From Litoditis marina (lineage: Eukaryota; Nematoda; Chromadorea; Rhabditida; Rhabditidae), in NCBI GenBank assembly GCA_964036275.1, contig OZ038437.1, positions 20,693,027 through 20,757,026 on the forward strand: DNA of 64,000 bases, written 5' to 3'. A program made the translations under genes and the position numbers. The notes beneath the pieces are model-generated. The model ran no database searches and had not been told where the DNA came from. It saw only the letters and a list, made by a program, of their open reading frames with translations. This document shows positions 52,048-64,000 of the stretch, one piece after another (the stretch's first letter is position 1; the number at the start of each line of letters is the position of its first letter).

Positions 52048-53867
52048 TCACCACCCTATACATAACTCGACTAAATGACGTGACGGGACGGTACGAGACC
52101 CTGACCTGAACGATGAGCACTAACCAGTATGACCATCAATTATGTCACTAAAATCTAAGGTCGTGGTGTCTAAGGAAAATTAATGATATTGATTTATTGA
52201 TTTTTTAAGGCCTTAAGTTGGAGAGTGAAATTTCGGAGATACTGCACATGAAAGCCTGTATTCTGAAGACAAATGTTTCTGTCGAGCGCTTTTTGCCGGA
52301 AACGTTTCCGGAAACAGTTACATGAATTAGAAAAAAGTATAATTTTTTGCTACTTTCATTCCTCATACCGCCCATGTTGATGATATGACCTCAAATTCTC
52401 CAGCTGGTTGAACTCTCCAGAAGTCCCTTCTATTGGCTCAATATCGTGGAAAATTTCGCAACTTCCTCCGGATTTGAGAAATTTCCGGAACATTTTGGGA
52501 TTTCCGAACTGTTTCAAAATGGTCCTTATCTATTCATATTCCGGCACAAGATGTGTCATGACCTACTGAGTATACATTTGTAATATGAAAGATCAAAGAT
52601 CAAGTATCGATTTTTGGTGATCTCCGTTATGAAACATAGTACCTCATAAATGAGGCTACAAAAGAAGGTTCCCATCAATTATATGTCTTCATATTTCTAT
52701 ACTGTATAGAGTTGATTGTCAAATATTTTACTTCTCGAGCAATGAACATTACAGCATATAATGGGTGTTCTGTAAGCGTTGATAAAAATCAACAAAAAAT
52801 TTCATTCATTTCGGTGGGGCACATGTTCAAAATGTGATTGAATCTCTGAGATTTGTACATAAGATGCGCATAACAACTTAAAACAATTTGTATGTGACAG
52901 ATTTTTGAATTTCTCAAAAATAATTTTTTAAGACGTTTTTTTAGAAAAAAGTGAAACAGCCAAACTCATGCAGTATGACCCAAATTTCGTCCATAGACGA
53001 AGGTCAATAGACCGGCAAATATTGTAAAAAATTAGGCAAAACCATTCAGCCGTTCTCGAGTTATCCAAGTTTTAAAAGTCCAACCCGTACTATATACGGC
53101 GCAAATAGGCTCACTTTTAAGCTACCTCGGACTCAACATTTTCCCACGCCTCTCCTGACCGTCTAAATGATCGGAATGACTTGAAACTCATAGGGCAGGA
53201 CCAGTATTGGATGAAGATTGTACTGCCAAAGCATTAAGGTCAAAGGTCAATTATTGATTTTTTGAGCGCATTAAATATGATTTTGGCCTAAAATTGCTAT
53301 GGAGATACATAAAATTACTAGCTTAATGTCATTGTATTCCACTACTCATGAACAACTCAAAAAATCAAACACGGGATACATCGGAGCAAACTGAACCAAG
53401 TTACAGTAGTTTTAACTTTCAAGATCAAACCATCAATTGATGACGTCACATACCAAGCATTTCACTAGCAAAAAAGTCAAGTTCTTTCGAATAACTTCTT
53501 TCAGGCTCCTATCTACCGCAACACGTAATGTATACTCATACGTGAAAACTATGTAAATTCTAAGTAACGACGAGTAATATTCAGAAGGCTAGAAGACGTC
53601 AAAAATGAACTTCGTTCAAACTTTCTGAAACTCTCAGAACAAGGAGGAAAAAGTCCAACAATGTTACGATTACATTGTTTCACGAAGTGACGATCACGTC
53701 AGATAAGATTCTGAAGGCCAGAAGACGTCAAGTCATCAAACTACTCAAAGCAGTTTGAAACGTTCAAAAAAAAGTAAGAAACGTGGTAACAACTTTGAAT
53801 AAAGGTGCAAAACATAGCTAACATGCACGCTAGACGGGCACGCGGCGTGAGCCGCGTGACCGGCTAG
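52048..53867 (+). repeat. Array unit Q7
   Basis: A 1,820-bp unit of type A. The 67-codon antisense frame is not retained. Its 5' variant ends GACCCTGACCTGAACGATGA, shared with Q11 and, inverted, with the fragment at 63.4 kb. Confidence 0.85.
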
Positions 53868-55690
53868 TCACCACCCTATACATAACTCGACTAAATAACG
53901 GGACGGTACGTAACGGTACGGTCGCCTGTTGAACGATCAGCACTAACCAGCATGACCATCAATTGTGTCACTAAAATCTAAGGTAGCGGTGTCTAAGGAA
54001 AATCAATGCTATCGATTTATTGATTTTTTAAGGCCTTAAGTAGGAGAGTGAAATTTCGGAGATACTGCACATGAAAGCCTGTATTCTGAAGACAAATGTT
54101 TCTGTCGAGCGCTTTTTGCCGGAAACGTTTCCGGAAACAGTTACATGAATTAGAAAAAAGTATAATTTTTTGCTACTTTCATTCCTCATACCGCCCATGT
54201 TGATGATATGACCTTAAAATTTCTGGCTGGTTGAACTCTTCAGAAGTCCCTTCTGTTGGCTCAATATCGTGGAAAATTTCGCAACATCCTCCGGATTTGA
54301 GAAATTTCCGGAACTTTTTGAGATTTCCGAACTGTTTTAAAATGGTCATCATCTGTTCATATTGTGGCACAAGATGTGTCATGACCTACTGAGTATACAT
54401 TCGCAATATGAAAGATCAAAGATCAAGTATCGATTTTTGGTGATCTCCGTTATGAAACATAGTACCTCATAAATGAAGCTACAAAAGAAGGTTCCCATGA
54501 ATCATTTGTCTTCTTATTTCTATAGTGTATAGAGTTGATTGTCAGGTACTCTACTTTATAAGTAATGAACATTATCTCGAACAACGTGTGTTCTGTAAGC
54601 GTTGATAAAAATCAACAAAAAATTTCATTCATTTCGGTGGGGCACATGTTCAAAATGTGATTGAATCTCTGAGATTTGTGTATAAGATGCGCATAAAGAA
54701 TTGAAACAATTTGTATGTAACAGATTTTTGAATTTCTCGAAAATAATTTTTTAATACGTTTTTTTAGAAAAAAGTGAAACAGCCAAACTCATGCAGTATG
54801 ACCCAAATATTGTCCATAGACGAAGGTCAATAGACCGGCAAATATTGTGAAAAATTAAGCAAAACCGTTCAGCCGTTCTCGAGTTATTCAAGTTTTAAAA
54901 GTCCAACCCGTACTATATACGGCGCAAATAGGCTCACTTTTAAGCTACCTCGGACTCAACATTTTCCCACGCCTCTCCTGACCGTCTAAATGATCGGAAC
55001 GACTTGAAAGTTATAGGACAGGACCAGTATTGAATAAAGATTGTACTGCCAGAGCATTAAGGTCAAAGGTCAACTATTGATTTTTTTAGCGCAATAAATA
55101 TGATTTTGGCCTAAAATTGCTATGGAAACAGATGTAACTTCAAACTTAGTGTTACTGTATTCCACTACTCATGAACAACTCAAAAAATCAAACACGGGAT
55201 ACATCGGAGAAAAATGAACCAAGTTACAGTAGTTTTAAGTTTCAAGATCAAACCATCAATTGAAGACGTCACATACCAAGCATTTCACTAGCAAAAAAGT
55301 CAAGTTCTTTTTAATAGTTCCTCTTGGGCTCCAAGCTACTTCAAACCGTAGATCATACTCATAGGTGAAGACTATATGAATTCTAAGTAACGACGAGTAA
55401 TATTCAGAATGTCAGAAGACGTCAGAAATGAACTTCGTTCAAACTTTCTGAAACTCTCAGAACAAGTAGAAAAGAGTCCAAAAATGTTACGATTACATTG
55501 TTTCACGAAGTGACGATCACGTTAGATAAGATTCTGAAGGCCAGAAGATGTCAAGTCGTCAAACTACTCAAAGCAGTTTGAAACGTTCAAAAAAAAGTAA
55601 GAAATGTGACAACAACTGTAAGTAAAGTTGCAAAACATAGCTAACATGCACGCTAGACGGGCACGCGGCGTGAGCCGCGTGACCGGCTAT
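53868..55690 (+). repeat. Array unit Q8
   Basis: A 1,823-bp unit of type A with the CTA|TCACC junction, as in P1. The TGATGACGTCA box is changed to TGAAGACGTCA near 55,261. Its 3' part closely resembles that of P1. Confidence 0.85.
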
Positions 55691-57517
55691 CACCACCCTA
55701 TACATAACTCGACTAAATAACGTGACGTGACGGTACGTAACGGTACGGTCGCCTGTTGAACGATCAGCACTAACCAGCATGACCATCAATTATGTCACTA
55801 AAATCTAAGGTAGTGGTGTCTAAGGAAAATCAATGCTATCGATTTATTGATTTTTTAAGGCCTTAAGTAGGAGAGTGAAATTTCGGAGATACTCCATATG
55901 AAAGCCTGTATTCTGAAGACAAATGTTTCCATCGAGCGCTTTTTGCCGGAAACGTTTCCGGAAACAGTTACATGAATTAGAAAAAAGTATAATTTTTTGC
56001 TACTTTCATTCCTCATACCGCGTATGTTGTAGATATGACCTTAAAATTTCTGGCTGGTTGAACTCTCCAGAAGTCCCTTCTATTGGCTCAGTATCGTTAA
56101 AAATTTCGCAATATCCTCCGGATTTGAGAAATTTCCGGAACATTTTGAGATTTCCGAACTGTTTTAAAATGGTCCTCATCTGTTCATATTGTGACACAAG
56201 ATGTGTCAAGACCTACTGAGTATACACTCGCAATATGAGAGATCAAAGATCAAGTATCGATTTTTGGTGATCTCCGTTATGAAACGTAGTACCTCATAAA
56301 TGAGGCTACAAAAGAAGGTTCCCATCAACTATTTGTCTTCTAATTTTCACAGTGTATAGAGTTGATTGTCAGGTACTCAACTTTATAAGTAATAAACATT
56401 AGCGCATATAACGGGTGTTCTGTAAGCGTCGCTAAAAATCAACAAAAAATTTCATTCATTTTGGTGGGGCACATGTTCAAAAAGTGATTGAATCTTTGAG
56501 ATTTGTGTATAAGATGCGCATAGAGAATTAAAACAATTTGTATGTGACAGATTTTTGAATTTCTCAAAAATAATTTTTTAAGACGTTTTTTTAGAAAAAA
56601 GTGAAACAGCCAAACTTATGCAGTATGACCCAAATTTTGTCCATAGACGGAGGTCAATAGACCGGCAAATATTGTAAAAAATGAAGCAAAACCATTCAGC
56701 CGTTCTCGAGTTATTCAAGTTTTAAAAGTCCAACCCGTACTATATACGGCGCAAATAGGCTCACTTTTAAGCTACCTCGGACTCAACATTTTCCCACGCC
56801 TCTCCTGACCGTCTAAATGATCGGAATGACTTGAAACTCATAGGGCAGGATCAGTATTGGATAAAGATTGTACTGCCAGAGCATTAAGGTCAAAGGTCAA
56901 CTATTGATTTTTTTAGCGCAATAAATATGATTTTGTGCTAAAACTGCTATGGAAATAGATGTAACTTCAAACTCAGTGTCATTGTATTCCACTACTCATG
57001 ATCAACTCAATAAGTCAAACACGGGGTACACCGGAGAAAAATGAACCAAGTTACAGTAGTTTTAAATTTCAAGATCAAACCATCAATTGATGACGTCACA
57101 TACCAAGCATTTCACTAGCAAAAAAGTCAAGTTCTTTCGAATAGTTTCTTTCAGGCTCCTAACTATCGCAACACATAATGTATAGTCATACGTGAAGATT
57201 ATGTAAATTCTAAGCAACGACGAGTAATATTCAGAATGTCAGAAGACGTCAGAAATGAACTTCGTTCAAAATTTCTGAAACTCTCAGAACAAGTAGAAAA
57301 GAGTCCAAAAATGTTACGATTACATTGTTTCACGAAGTGACGATCACGTCAGATAAGATTCTGAAGGCCAGAAGACGTCAATTCGTCAAACTACTCGAAG
57401 CTGTTTGAAACGTTCAAAAAAAGTAAGTAACGTGGTAACAACTTTGAAAAAAAGGTGCAAAACATAGCTAACATGCACGCTAGACGGGCACGCGGCGTGA
57501 GCCGCGTGACCGGCTAG
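55691..57517 (+). repeat. Array unit Q9
   Basis: A 1,827-bp unit of type A, hairpin 57480-57517. It has the same 5' variant as Q8. Confidence 0.85.
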
Positions 57518-59326
57518 TCACCACCCTAGAGAAAATTGTGCTAAATGACGTAACGTAACGGTACGGGACCCGGCACGGAACAAGCAGCACTAACCAGTAT
57601 GACCATTAATTGTGTCACCAAAATTTAAGGTCGCGGTGTCTAAGGAAAATCAATGCTATCGATTTATTGATTTTTTAAAGCCTTAAGTTGGACAGTGAAA
57701 TTTCGGAGATACTGCACATGAAAGCCTGTCTTCTGAAGACAAATGTTTCTGTCGAGCGCTTTTTGCCGGAAACGTTTCCGGAAACAGTTACATGAATTAG
57801 AAAAAAGTATAATTTTTTGCTACTTTCATTCCTCATACCGCGTATGTTGTAGATATGACCTTAAAATTTCTGGCTGGTTGAACTCTCCAGAAGTCCCTTC
57901 TATTGGCTCAGTATCGTTGAAAATTTCGCAACATCCTCCGGATTTGAGAAATTTCCGGAACATTTTGAGATTTCCGAACTGTTTTAAAATGGTCCTCATC
58001 TGTTCATATTGTGACACAAGATGTGTCATGACCTACTGAGTATACATTCGCAATATGAGAGATCAAAGATCGAGTATCGATTTTTGGTGATCTCCGTTAT
58101 GAAACATAGTACCTCATAAATGAGGCTACAAAAGAAGGTTCCCATCAATTATATGTCTTCAAATTTCTATACTGTATAGAGTTGATTGTAAGGTACTTTA
58201 CAACTCGAGCAATGAACAATACAGCATATAATGGGTGTTCTGTAAGCGTTGATAAAAATCAACAAAAAATTTCCTCCATTTTGGTGGGGCACATGTTCAA
58301 AATGTGATTGAATCTCTGAGATTTGTGTATAAGATGCGCATAAAGAATTAAAACAATTTGTATGTGACAGATTTTTGAATTTCTCAAAAATAATTTTTTA
58401 AGACGTATTTTTAGAAAAAAATGAAACAGCCAAACTCATGCAGTATGTGCCAAATTTTGTCCATAGACAAAGGTCAATAGACCGGCAAATATTGTGAAAA
58501 ATAAAGGGAAACCATCCAGCCGTTCTCGAGTTATTCAAGTTTTAAAAGTCGAACCCGTACTATATACGGCGCAAATAGACTCACTTTTAAGCTACCCTGG
58601 ACTGAACATTTTCCCACGCCTCTCCTGATCGTCTAAATGATCGGAACGACTTGAAATTCATAGGACAGGACCAGTATTGGATAAAGATTGTACTGCCAGA
58701 ACATTAAGGTCAAAGGTCAATTATTGATTTTTTTAGCGCATTAAATATGATTTTGACCTAAAATCGTTGTGAAGATAGATGTAACTTTAAATGTACTGTT
58801 ATTGTATTCCACTACTCATGAACAACTCGAAAAGTCAAACACGGGGTACATCGGAGAAAAATGAACCAAGTTACAGTGGTTTTAAGTTTCAAGATCAAAC
58901 CATCAATTGATGACGTCACATACCAAGCATTTCACTAGCAAAAAAAGTCAAGTTCTTTCGATCAGTTTCTTTTAGGCTCCTAACTATCGCAACACGTAGT
59001 TTATAGTCATATGTGAAGATTATGTAAATTCTAAGTAACGACGAGTAATATTCAGAAGGCTAGAAGACGTCAAATACAAACAATGCCATAGAGTATTGAA
59101 ACTCTCAAAACAAGTACCATTAGTGACAATGATGTAATGACAACAATGTTTTACGAGGTAACGTCAACGACACATAGGATTCTGAATGCCAGAAGACGTC
59201 ACGACCCAAGTTGTCATGGAACCAAAAAGTTAATCTAAACAACTTGAAATGACTACACGCGTGGGGGGTCTGGGGGGTCTCCCCCCAGCTAGACGGGCAC
59301 GCGGCGTGAGCCGCGTGACCGGCTAG
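57518..59326 (+). repeat. Array unit Q10
   Basis: A 1,809-bp unit of type B, hairpin 59289-59326. Its start is like Q4, but Q4 ends in type A, so 5' and 3' parts are not inherited together. Confidence 0.85.
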
Positions 59327-61162
59327 TCACCACCCTATACATAATATGACTAAATGACGTGACGGGACGGGACGGGACGGGACGGTACGAGACCCTGACC
59401 TGAACGATGAGCACTAACCAGTATCACCATCAATTATGTCACTAAAATCTAAGGTCGCGGTGTCTAAGGAAAATCAATGTTATCGATTTATTGATTTTTT
59501 AAGGCCTTAAGTTGAAGAGTAAAATTTCAGAGATACTCCACATGAAAGCCTGTATTCTGATGACAAATGTTTCCATCGAGCGCTTTTTGCCGGAAATGTT
59601 TCCTGAAACAGTTACATGAATTAGAAAAAAGTACAATTTTTTGTTACTTTCATTCCTCATACTGTGTATGTTGTAGATATGACCATGAAATTTTTGGCTG
59701 GTTGAACTCTCCAGAAGTCCCTTCTATTGGCTCAATATCGTCAAGAATTTCGCAACTTCCTCCGGATTTGAGAAATTTCCGGAACTTTTCGAGATTTCCG
59801 AACTGTTTTAAAATGGTCCTCATCTGTTCATATTGTGACATAAGATGTGTCATGACCTACTGAGTATACATTCGCAATATGAAAGATCAAAGATCAAGTA
59901 TAGATTTTTGGTGATCTCTGTTATGAAACATAGTACCTCATAAATGAGGCTACAAAAGAAGGTTCCCATTAATTATTTGTCTTCTAACTTCCATATTGTT
60001 TAGAGTAGATTGTCAGGTACTTAACTTCTTGAGCAATAAACTTTATCTTATATGACGGATGTTCTGTAAGCGTTGATAAAAATCAACAAAACGTTTCATT
60101 CATTTTGGTGGGGCACATGTTCAAAATGTGATTGAATCTCTGAGATTTGTGTATAAGATGCGCATAAAGAATTTAAACAGTTTGTATGTGACAGATTTTT
60201 GAATTTCTCAAAAATAATTTTTTAAGACGTTTTTTTAGAAAAAAGTGAAACAGCCAAACTCATGCAGTATGTGCCAAATTCTGTCCATAGACGAAGGTCA
60301 GTAGACCGGCAAATATTGTGAAAAATTAAGCAAAACCATTCAGCCGTTCTCGAGTTATTCAAGTTTCAAAAGTCCAACCCGTACTATATACGGCGCAAAT
60401 AGGCTCACTTTTAAGCTACCTCGGACTGAACATTTTCCCACGCCTCTCCTGATCGTCTAAATGATCCGAATGACTTGAAACTCATAGGACAGGACCAGTA
60501 TTAGATAAAGATTGTACTGCCAGAGCATTAAGGTCAAAGGTGAACTATTGATTTTTTTAGCGCATTAAATATGATTTTGGCCTAAAATTGCTATGGAAAT
60601 AGAGGTAACTTTAAACTTAGTGTCATTGTATTCCACTACTCATGAACAACTCAAAATATCAAACACGGGGCACATCGGAGGAGAATGAACCAAGTTACAG
60701 TAGTTTTAACTTTCAAGATCAAACCATCAATTGATGACGTCACATACCAAGCATTTCACTAGCAAAAAAAGTCAAGTTCTTTCGAATAGTTTCTTTCCGG
60801 CTCCTAACTATCGCAACATGTAATGTATACTCATACGTGAAGACTATGTAAATTCTAAGTAACGACGAGTAATATTCAGAATGTCAGAAGACGTCAGAAA
60901 TGAACTTCGTTCAAACTTTCTGAAACTCTCAGAACAAGTAGAAAAGAGTCCAAAAATGTTACGATTACATTGTTTCACGAAGTGACGATCACGTTAGATA
61001 AGATTCTGAAGGCCAGAAGATGTCAAGTCGTCAAACTACTCAAAGCAGTTTGAAACGTTCAAAAAAAAGTAAGAAACGTGTTAACAACTTTAAATTAAGG
61101 TGCAAAACATAGCTAACATGCACGCTAGACGGGCACGCGGCGTGAGCCGCGTGACCGGCTAG
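59327..61162 (+). repeat. Array unit Q11
   Basis: The longest unit, 1,836 bp, type A. It carries an expanded GACGG run near 59,360-59,387. Confidence 0.85.
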
Positions 61163-62977
61163 TCACCACCCTATACATAACTCGACTAACTGACGGGACG
61201 GTACGGGACCCGGCACGGAACAATCAGCACTAACCAGTATGACCATCAATTATGTCACTAAAATCTAAGGTCGCGGTGTCTAAGGAAAATCAATGCTATC
61301 GATTTATTGATTTTTTAAGGCCTTAAGTTGGACACTGAAATTTTGGAGATACTCCACATGAAAGCCTGTATTCTGAAGCTAAATGTTTCCATCGAGCGCT
61401 TTTTGCCGGAAACGTTTCCGGAAAGAGTTACATGAATTAGAAAAAAGTGTAAATTTTTGTTACTTTTGTTCCTCATACCGCGTATGTTGTAGATATGACC
61501 TTAAAATTTCTGGCTGGTTGAACTCTTCAGAAGTCCCTTCTATTGGCTCAGTATCGTTGAAAATTTCGCAACATCCTCCGGATTTGAGAAATTTCCGGAA
61601 CATTTTGAGATTTCCGAACTGTTTTAAAATGGTCCTCATCTGTTCATATTGTGACACAAGATGTGTCATGACCTACTGAGTATACATTTGCAATATGAAA
61701 GATCAGAGATCAAGTATCGATTTTTGGTGATCTCTATTATGAAACGTAGTACCTCATAAATGAGGCTACAAAAGAAGGTTTCCATGAATTATTTGTCTTC
61801 TTATTTTCACAGTGTATAGAGTTGATTGTCAGGTACTCAACTTCATAAGCAATAAAACATTATATCATAGAAGGGGTGTTCTGTAAGCGTTGATAAAAAT
61901 CAACAAAAAAATTCTTCCATTTTGGTGGGGCACATGTTCAAAATGTGATTGAATCTCTGAGATTTGTGTATAAGATGCGCATAAAGAATTAAAATAATTT
62001 GTATGTGACAGATTTTTGAATTTCTCAAAAATAATTTTTTAAGACGTTTTTTTAGAAAAAAGTGAAACAGCCAAATTCATGCAGTATGACCCAAATTTTG
62101 TCCATAGACGAAGGTCAATAGACCGGCAATTATTGTGGAAAATAAAGCAAAACCGTTCAGCCGTTCTCGAGTTATTCAAGTTTTAAAAGTTCAACCCGTA
62201 CTATATACGGCGCAAATAGGCTCACTTTTAAGCTACCTTGGACTTAACATTTTCCCACGCCTCTCCTGATCGTCTGAATGATCGCAACGACTTGAAACTT
62301 CTAGGGCAGGACCAGTATTGGATAAAGATTGTACTGCCAAAGCATTAAGGTCAAAGGTCAACTATTGATTTTTTTAGCGCAATAAATATGATTTTGGCCT
62401 AAAATTGCTATGGAATTAGATATAACTTCAAACTTAGTGTCATTGTGTTCCACTACTCATGAAAAACTCAAAAAATCAAACACGGGATACATCGGAATAA
62501 AATGAACCAAGTTACAGTAGTTTTAAGTTTCAAGATCAAACCATCAATTGATGACGTCACATACCAAGCATTTCACTAGCAAAAAAGTCAAGTTCTTTTT
62601 AATAGTTCCTCTTGGGCTCTAAGCTATTGCAAACCGTAGATCATACTCATAGGTAAAGACTATATGAATTCTAAGTAACGACGAGTAATATTCAGAAGGC
62701 TAGAAGACGTCAGAAATGAACTTCGTTCAAACTTTCTGAAACTCTCAGAACAAGTAGGAAAGAGTCCAAAATTGTTACGATTACATTGTTTCACGAAGTG
62801 ACGATCACGTCAGATAAGATTCTGGAGGCCAGAAGGCGTCAAGTCGTCAAACTACTCGAAGCTGTTTGGAACGTTCAAAAAAAGTAAGAAACGTGGTAAC
62901 AATATTGAATAATGGTGCGAAACATAGCTAACATGCACGCTAGACGGGCACGCGGCGTGAGCCGCGTGACCGGCTAG
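61163..62977 (+). repeat. Array unit Q12
   Basis: A 1,815-bp unit of type A, hairpin 62940-62977. The 3' part closely resembles Q6. Confidence 0.85.
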
Positions 62978-63337
62978 TTACCACCCTATAGATAATCGTG
63001 CTATGTCCCATAACGTGGGACCTCATGACATGATCACAAGATGCTCAATATGCTAAACCATGACAATGACTCCGAAGCGTTGCTTTGCGCTTTTTTAGTT
63101 CGAAATATTTACAATTAGATTTTTAATGATCAAAAAACGATTTTCAAAACTCGCTTATTTCACACTTTTCACCTATTCAACGTGTACGGATCTTCTACAT
63201 CGGCGTTTGAGACAGAGTACTAAAATTCCTCTACTTGAATACAAATTCCCCTAAACTGCTACGTGTCGATGAATAAAGTTACTCTACCCCCGGGGAAATC
63301 TTGGTTTCTGGAAAAAAAACTGTCTTTCCGGCGGAGA
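62978..63337 (+). repeat. Truncated copy of the 1,506-bp repeat family
   Basis: It starts TTACCACCCTATAGATAATC and follows the 1,506-bp unit with several substitutions up to GGCGGAGA. It then breaks into a minus-strand array unit. Confidence 0.85.
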
Positions 63338-63537
63338 AATTTTACTCTTCAACTTAAGGCCTTAAAAAATCAATAAATCGATAACATTGATTTTCCTTAG
63401 ACACCGCGACCTTAGATTTTAGTGACATAATTGATGGTGATACTGGTTAGTGCTCATCGTTCAGGTCAGGGTCTCGTACCGTCCCGTCCCGTCCCGTCCC
63501 GTCACGTCATTTAGTCATATTATGTATAGGGTGGTGA
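63338..63537 (-). repeat. 5' fragment of a minus-strand array unit
   Basis: The first ~200 bases of a unit in reverse, with an expanded pentamer run (CCCGT)n near 63,475-63,505. Confidence 0.8.
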
Positions 63538-64000
63538 CTAGCCGGTCACGCGGCTCACGCCGCGTGCCCGTCTAGCTGGGGGGAGACCCCCCAGACCCCC
63601 CACGCGTGTAGTCATTTCAAGTTATTTAGATAAACTTTTTTGGTTCCATGACAACTTGGGTTGTGACGTCTTCTGGCCTTCAGAATCCTATGTGTCGTTG
63701 ACGTTACATCGTGAAACATTGTCGTCATGACATCTTTGTCACCAGCGGTACTTGTTCTGAGAGTTTCAATACTCTATGACATGGTTTGTATTTGACGTCT
63801 TCTAGCCTTCTGAATATTACTCGTCGTTACTTAGAATTCATATAGTCTTCACCTATGAGTATGATCTACGGTTTGCAATAGCTTGGAGCCCAAGAGGAAC
63901 TATTAAAAAGAACTTGACTTTTTTGCTAGTGAAATGCTTGGTATGTGACGTCATCAATTGATGGTTTGATCTTAAAACTTAAAACTACTGTAACTTGGTT
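63538..64000 (-). repeat. 3' part of a minus-strand array unit, runs off the window
   Basis: Standard hairpin 63538-63575, then the G6/C6 fold and a type B module. It is cut by the right edge. Confidence 0.85.

Larger units (their letters stand above)
12043..64000. repeat. Array of ~1.82-kb Helitron-like tandem units
   Basis: About 24 complete or partial copies of one unit follow each other head to tail, with lengths mostly 1,803-1,836 bp. A unit reads, in its own direction: TCACCACCCTATA; a variable (ACGGT)n run; GGAAAATCAAT with the inverted partner ATTGATTTTTT; CCGGAAACGTTTCCGG; a region open in both strands; a 25-bp core starting CCCGTACTATATACGG; TGATGACGTCA; two copies of GAAGNCAGAAGACGTCA; one of two 3' modules; and a 38-bp GC-rich hairpin bounded by CTAG. 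Strand is minus at 12,043-20,645, plus at 20,650-62,977 and minus after 63,338. The array is interrupted at 35,008-42,350. Identity as non-autonomous Helitrons is inferred from the termini. Confidence 0.85.

Noticed and set aside
12043..62977. Array as a CRISPR or prokaryotic repeat
   Set aside because: The units are ~1.8 kb with no short repeat/spacer pattern, and the flanking gene has introns.
12043..62977. Array as a centromeric satellite
   Set aside because: Nothing in the sequence shows centromere function, and the unit ends fit a mobile element better.

Overview
The window looks like AT-rich chromosomal DNA of a nematode, most likely Caenorhabditis-like. The evidence is many short introns ending in TTTTCAG-type acceptors and a probable spliced-leader acceptor five bases before an initiator ATG. 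The species cannot be named from the sequence alone.

Positions 1-11,506 (minus strand) hold one large multi-exon gene for a Helitron rolling-circle transposase, cut by the left edge of the window. I could join 27 exons (about 4.94 kb of coding sequence, about 1,645 codons) with every splice phase compatible. In order they encode an acidic/lysine-rich leader, an 18-residue tandem repeat, a Cys-rich zinc-finger-like segment, the Rep domain (HUH motif and paired tyrosines) and the start of a PIF1-type helicase (Walker A and Walker B). There is no frameshift or in-frame stop, so the copy may be active. Its introns hold several small duplications and a dispersed 12-mer, ATCAAACTACAA.

Positions 12,043-64,000 are almost entirely a tandem array of a ~1.82-kb unit. 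Each unit begins TCACCACCCTATA and ends in a GC-rich hairpin followed by CTAG, so unit junctions read CTAG|TCACC. These are the termini expected of a Helitron (5' TC, 3' hairpin plus CTRR). I infer that the array is made of non-autonomous Helitron-like units placed head to tail. Units are on the minus strand at 12.0-20.6 kb, on the plus strand at 20.65-62.98 kb, and on the minus strand again after 63.34 kb. Two units carry compensatory changes in the hairpin stem. Several distant units are identical over exactly one unit length, with different neighbours.

Two segments interrupt the plus-strand array. At 35,008-40,125 a related 1,506-bp unit is repeated three times plus a partial copy. At 40,126-~42,350 there is an island with a foldback, possible promoter sites and a small spliced gene whose product shares the short NAERQK-WR motif with the Helitron protein's repeat exon.

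I saw no rRNA, tRNA, CRISPR or prokaryotic features. A functional link between the Helitron gene and the array is inferred from proximity and terminus structure. It is not shown directly.
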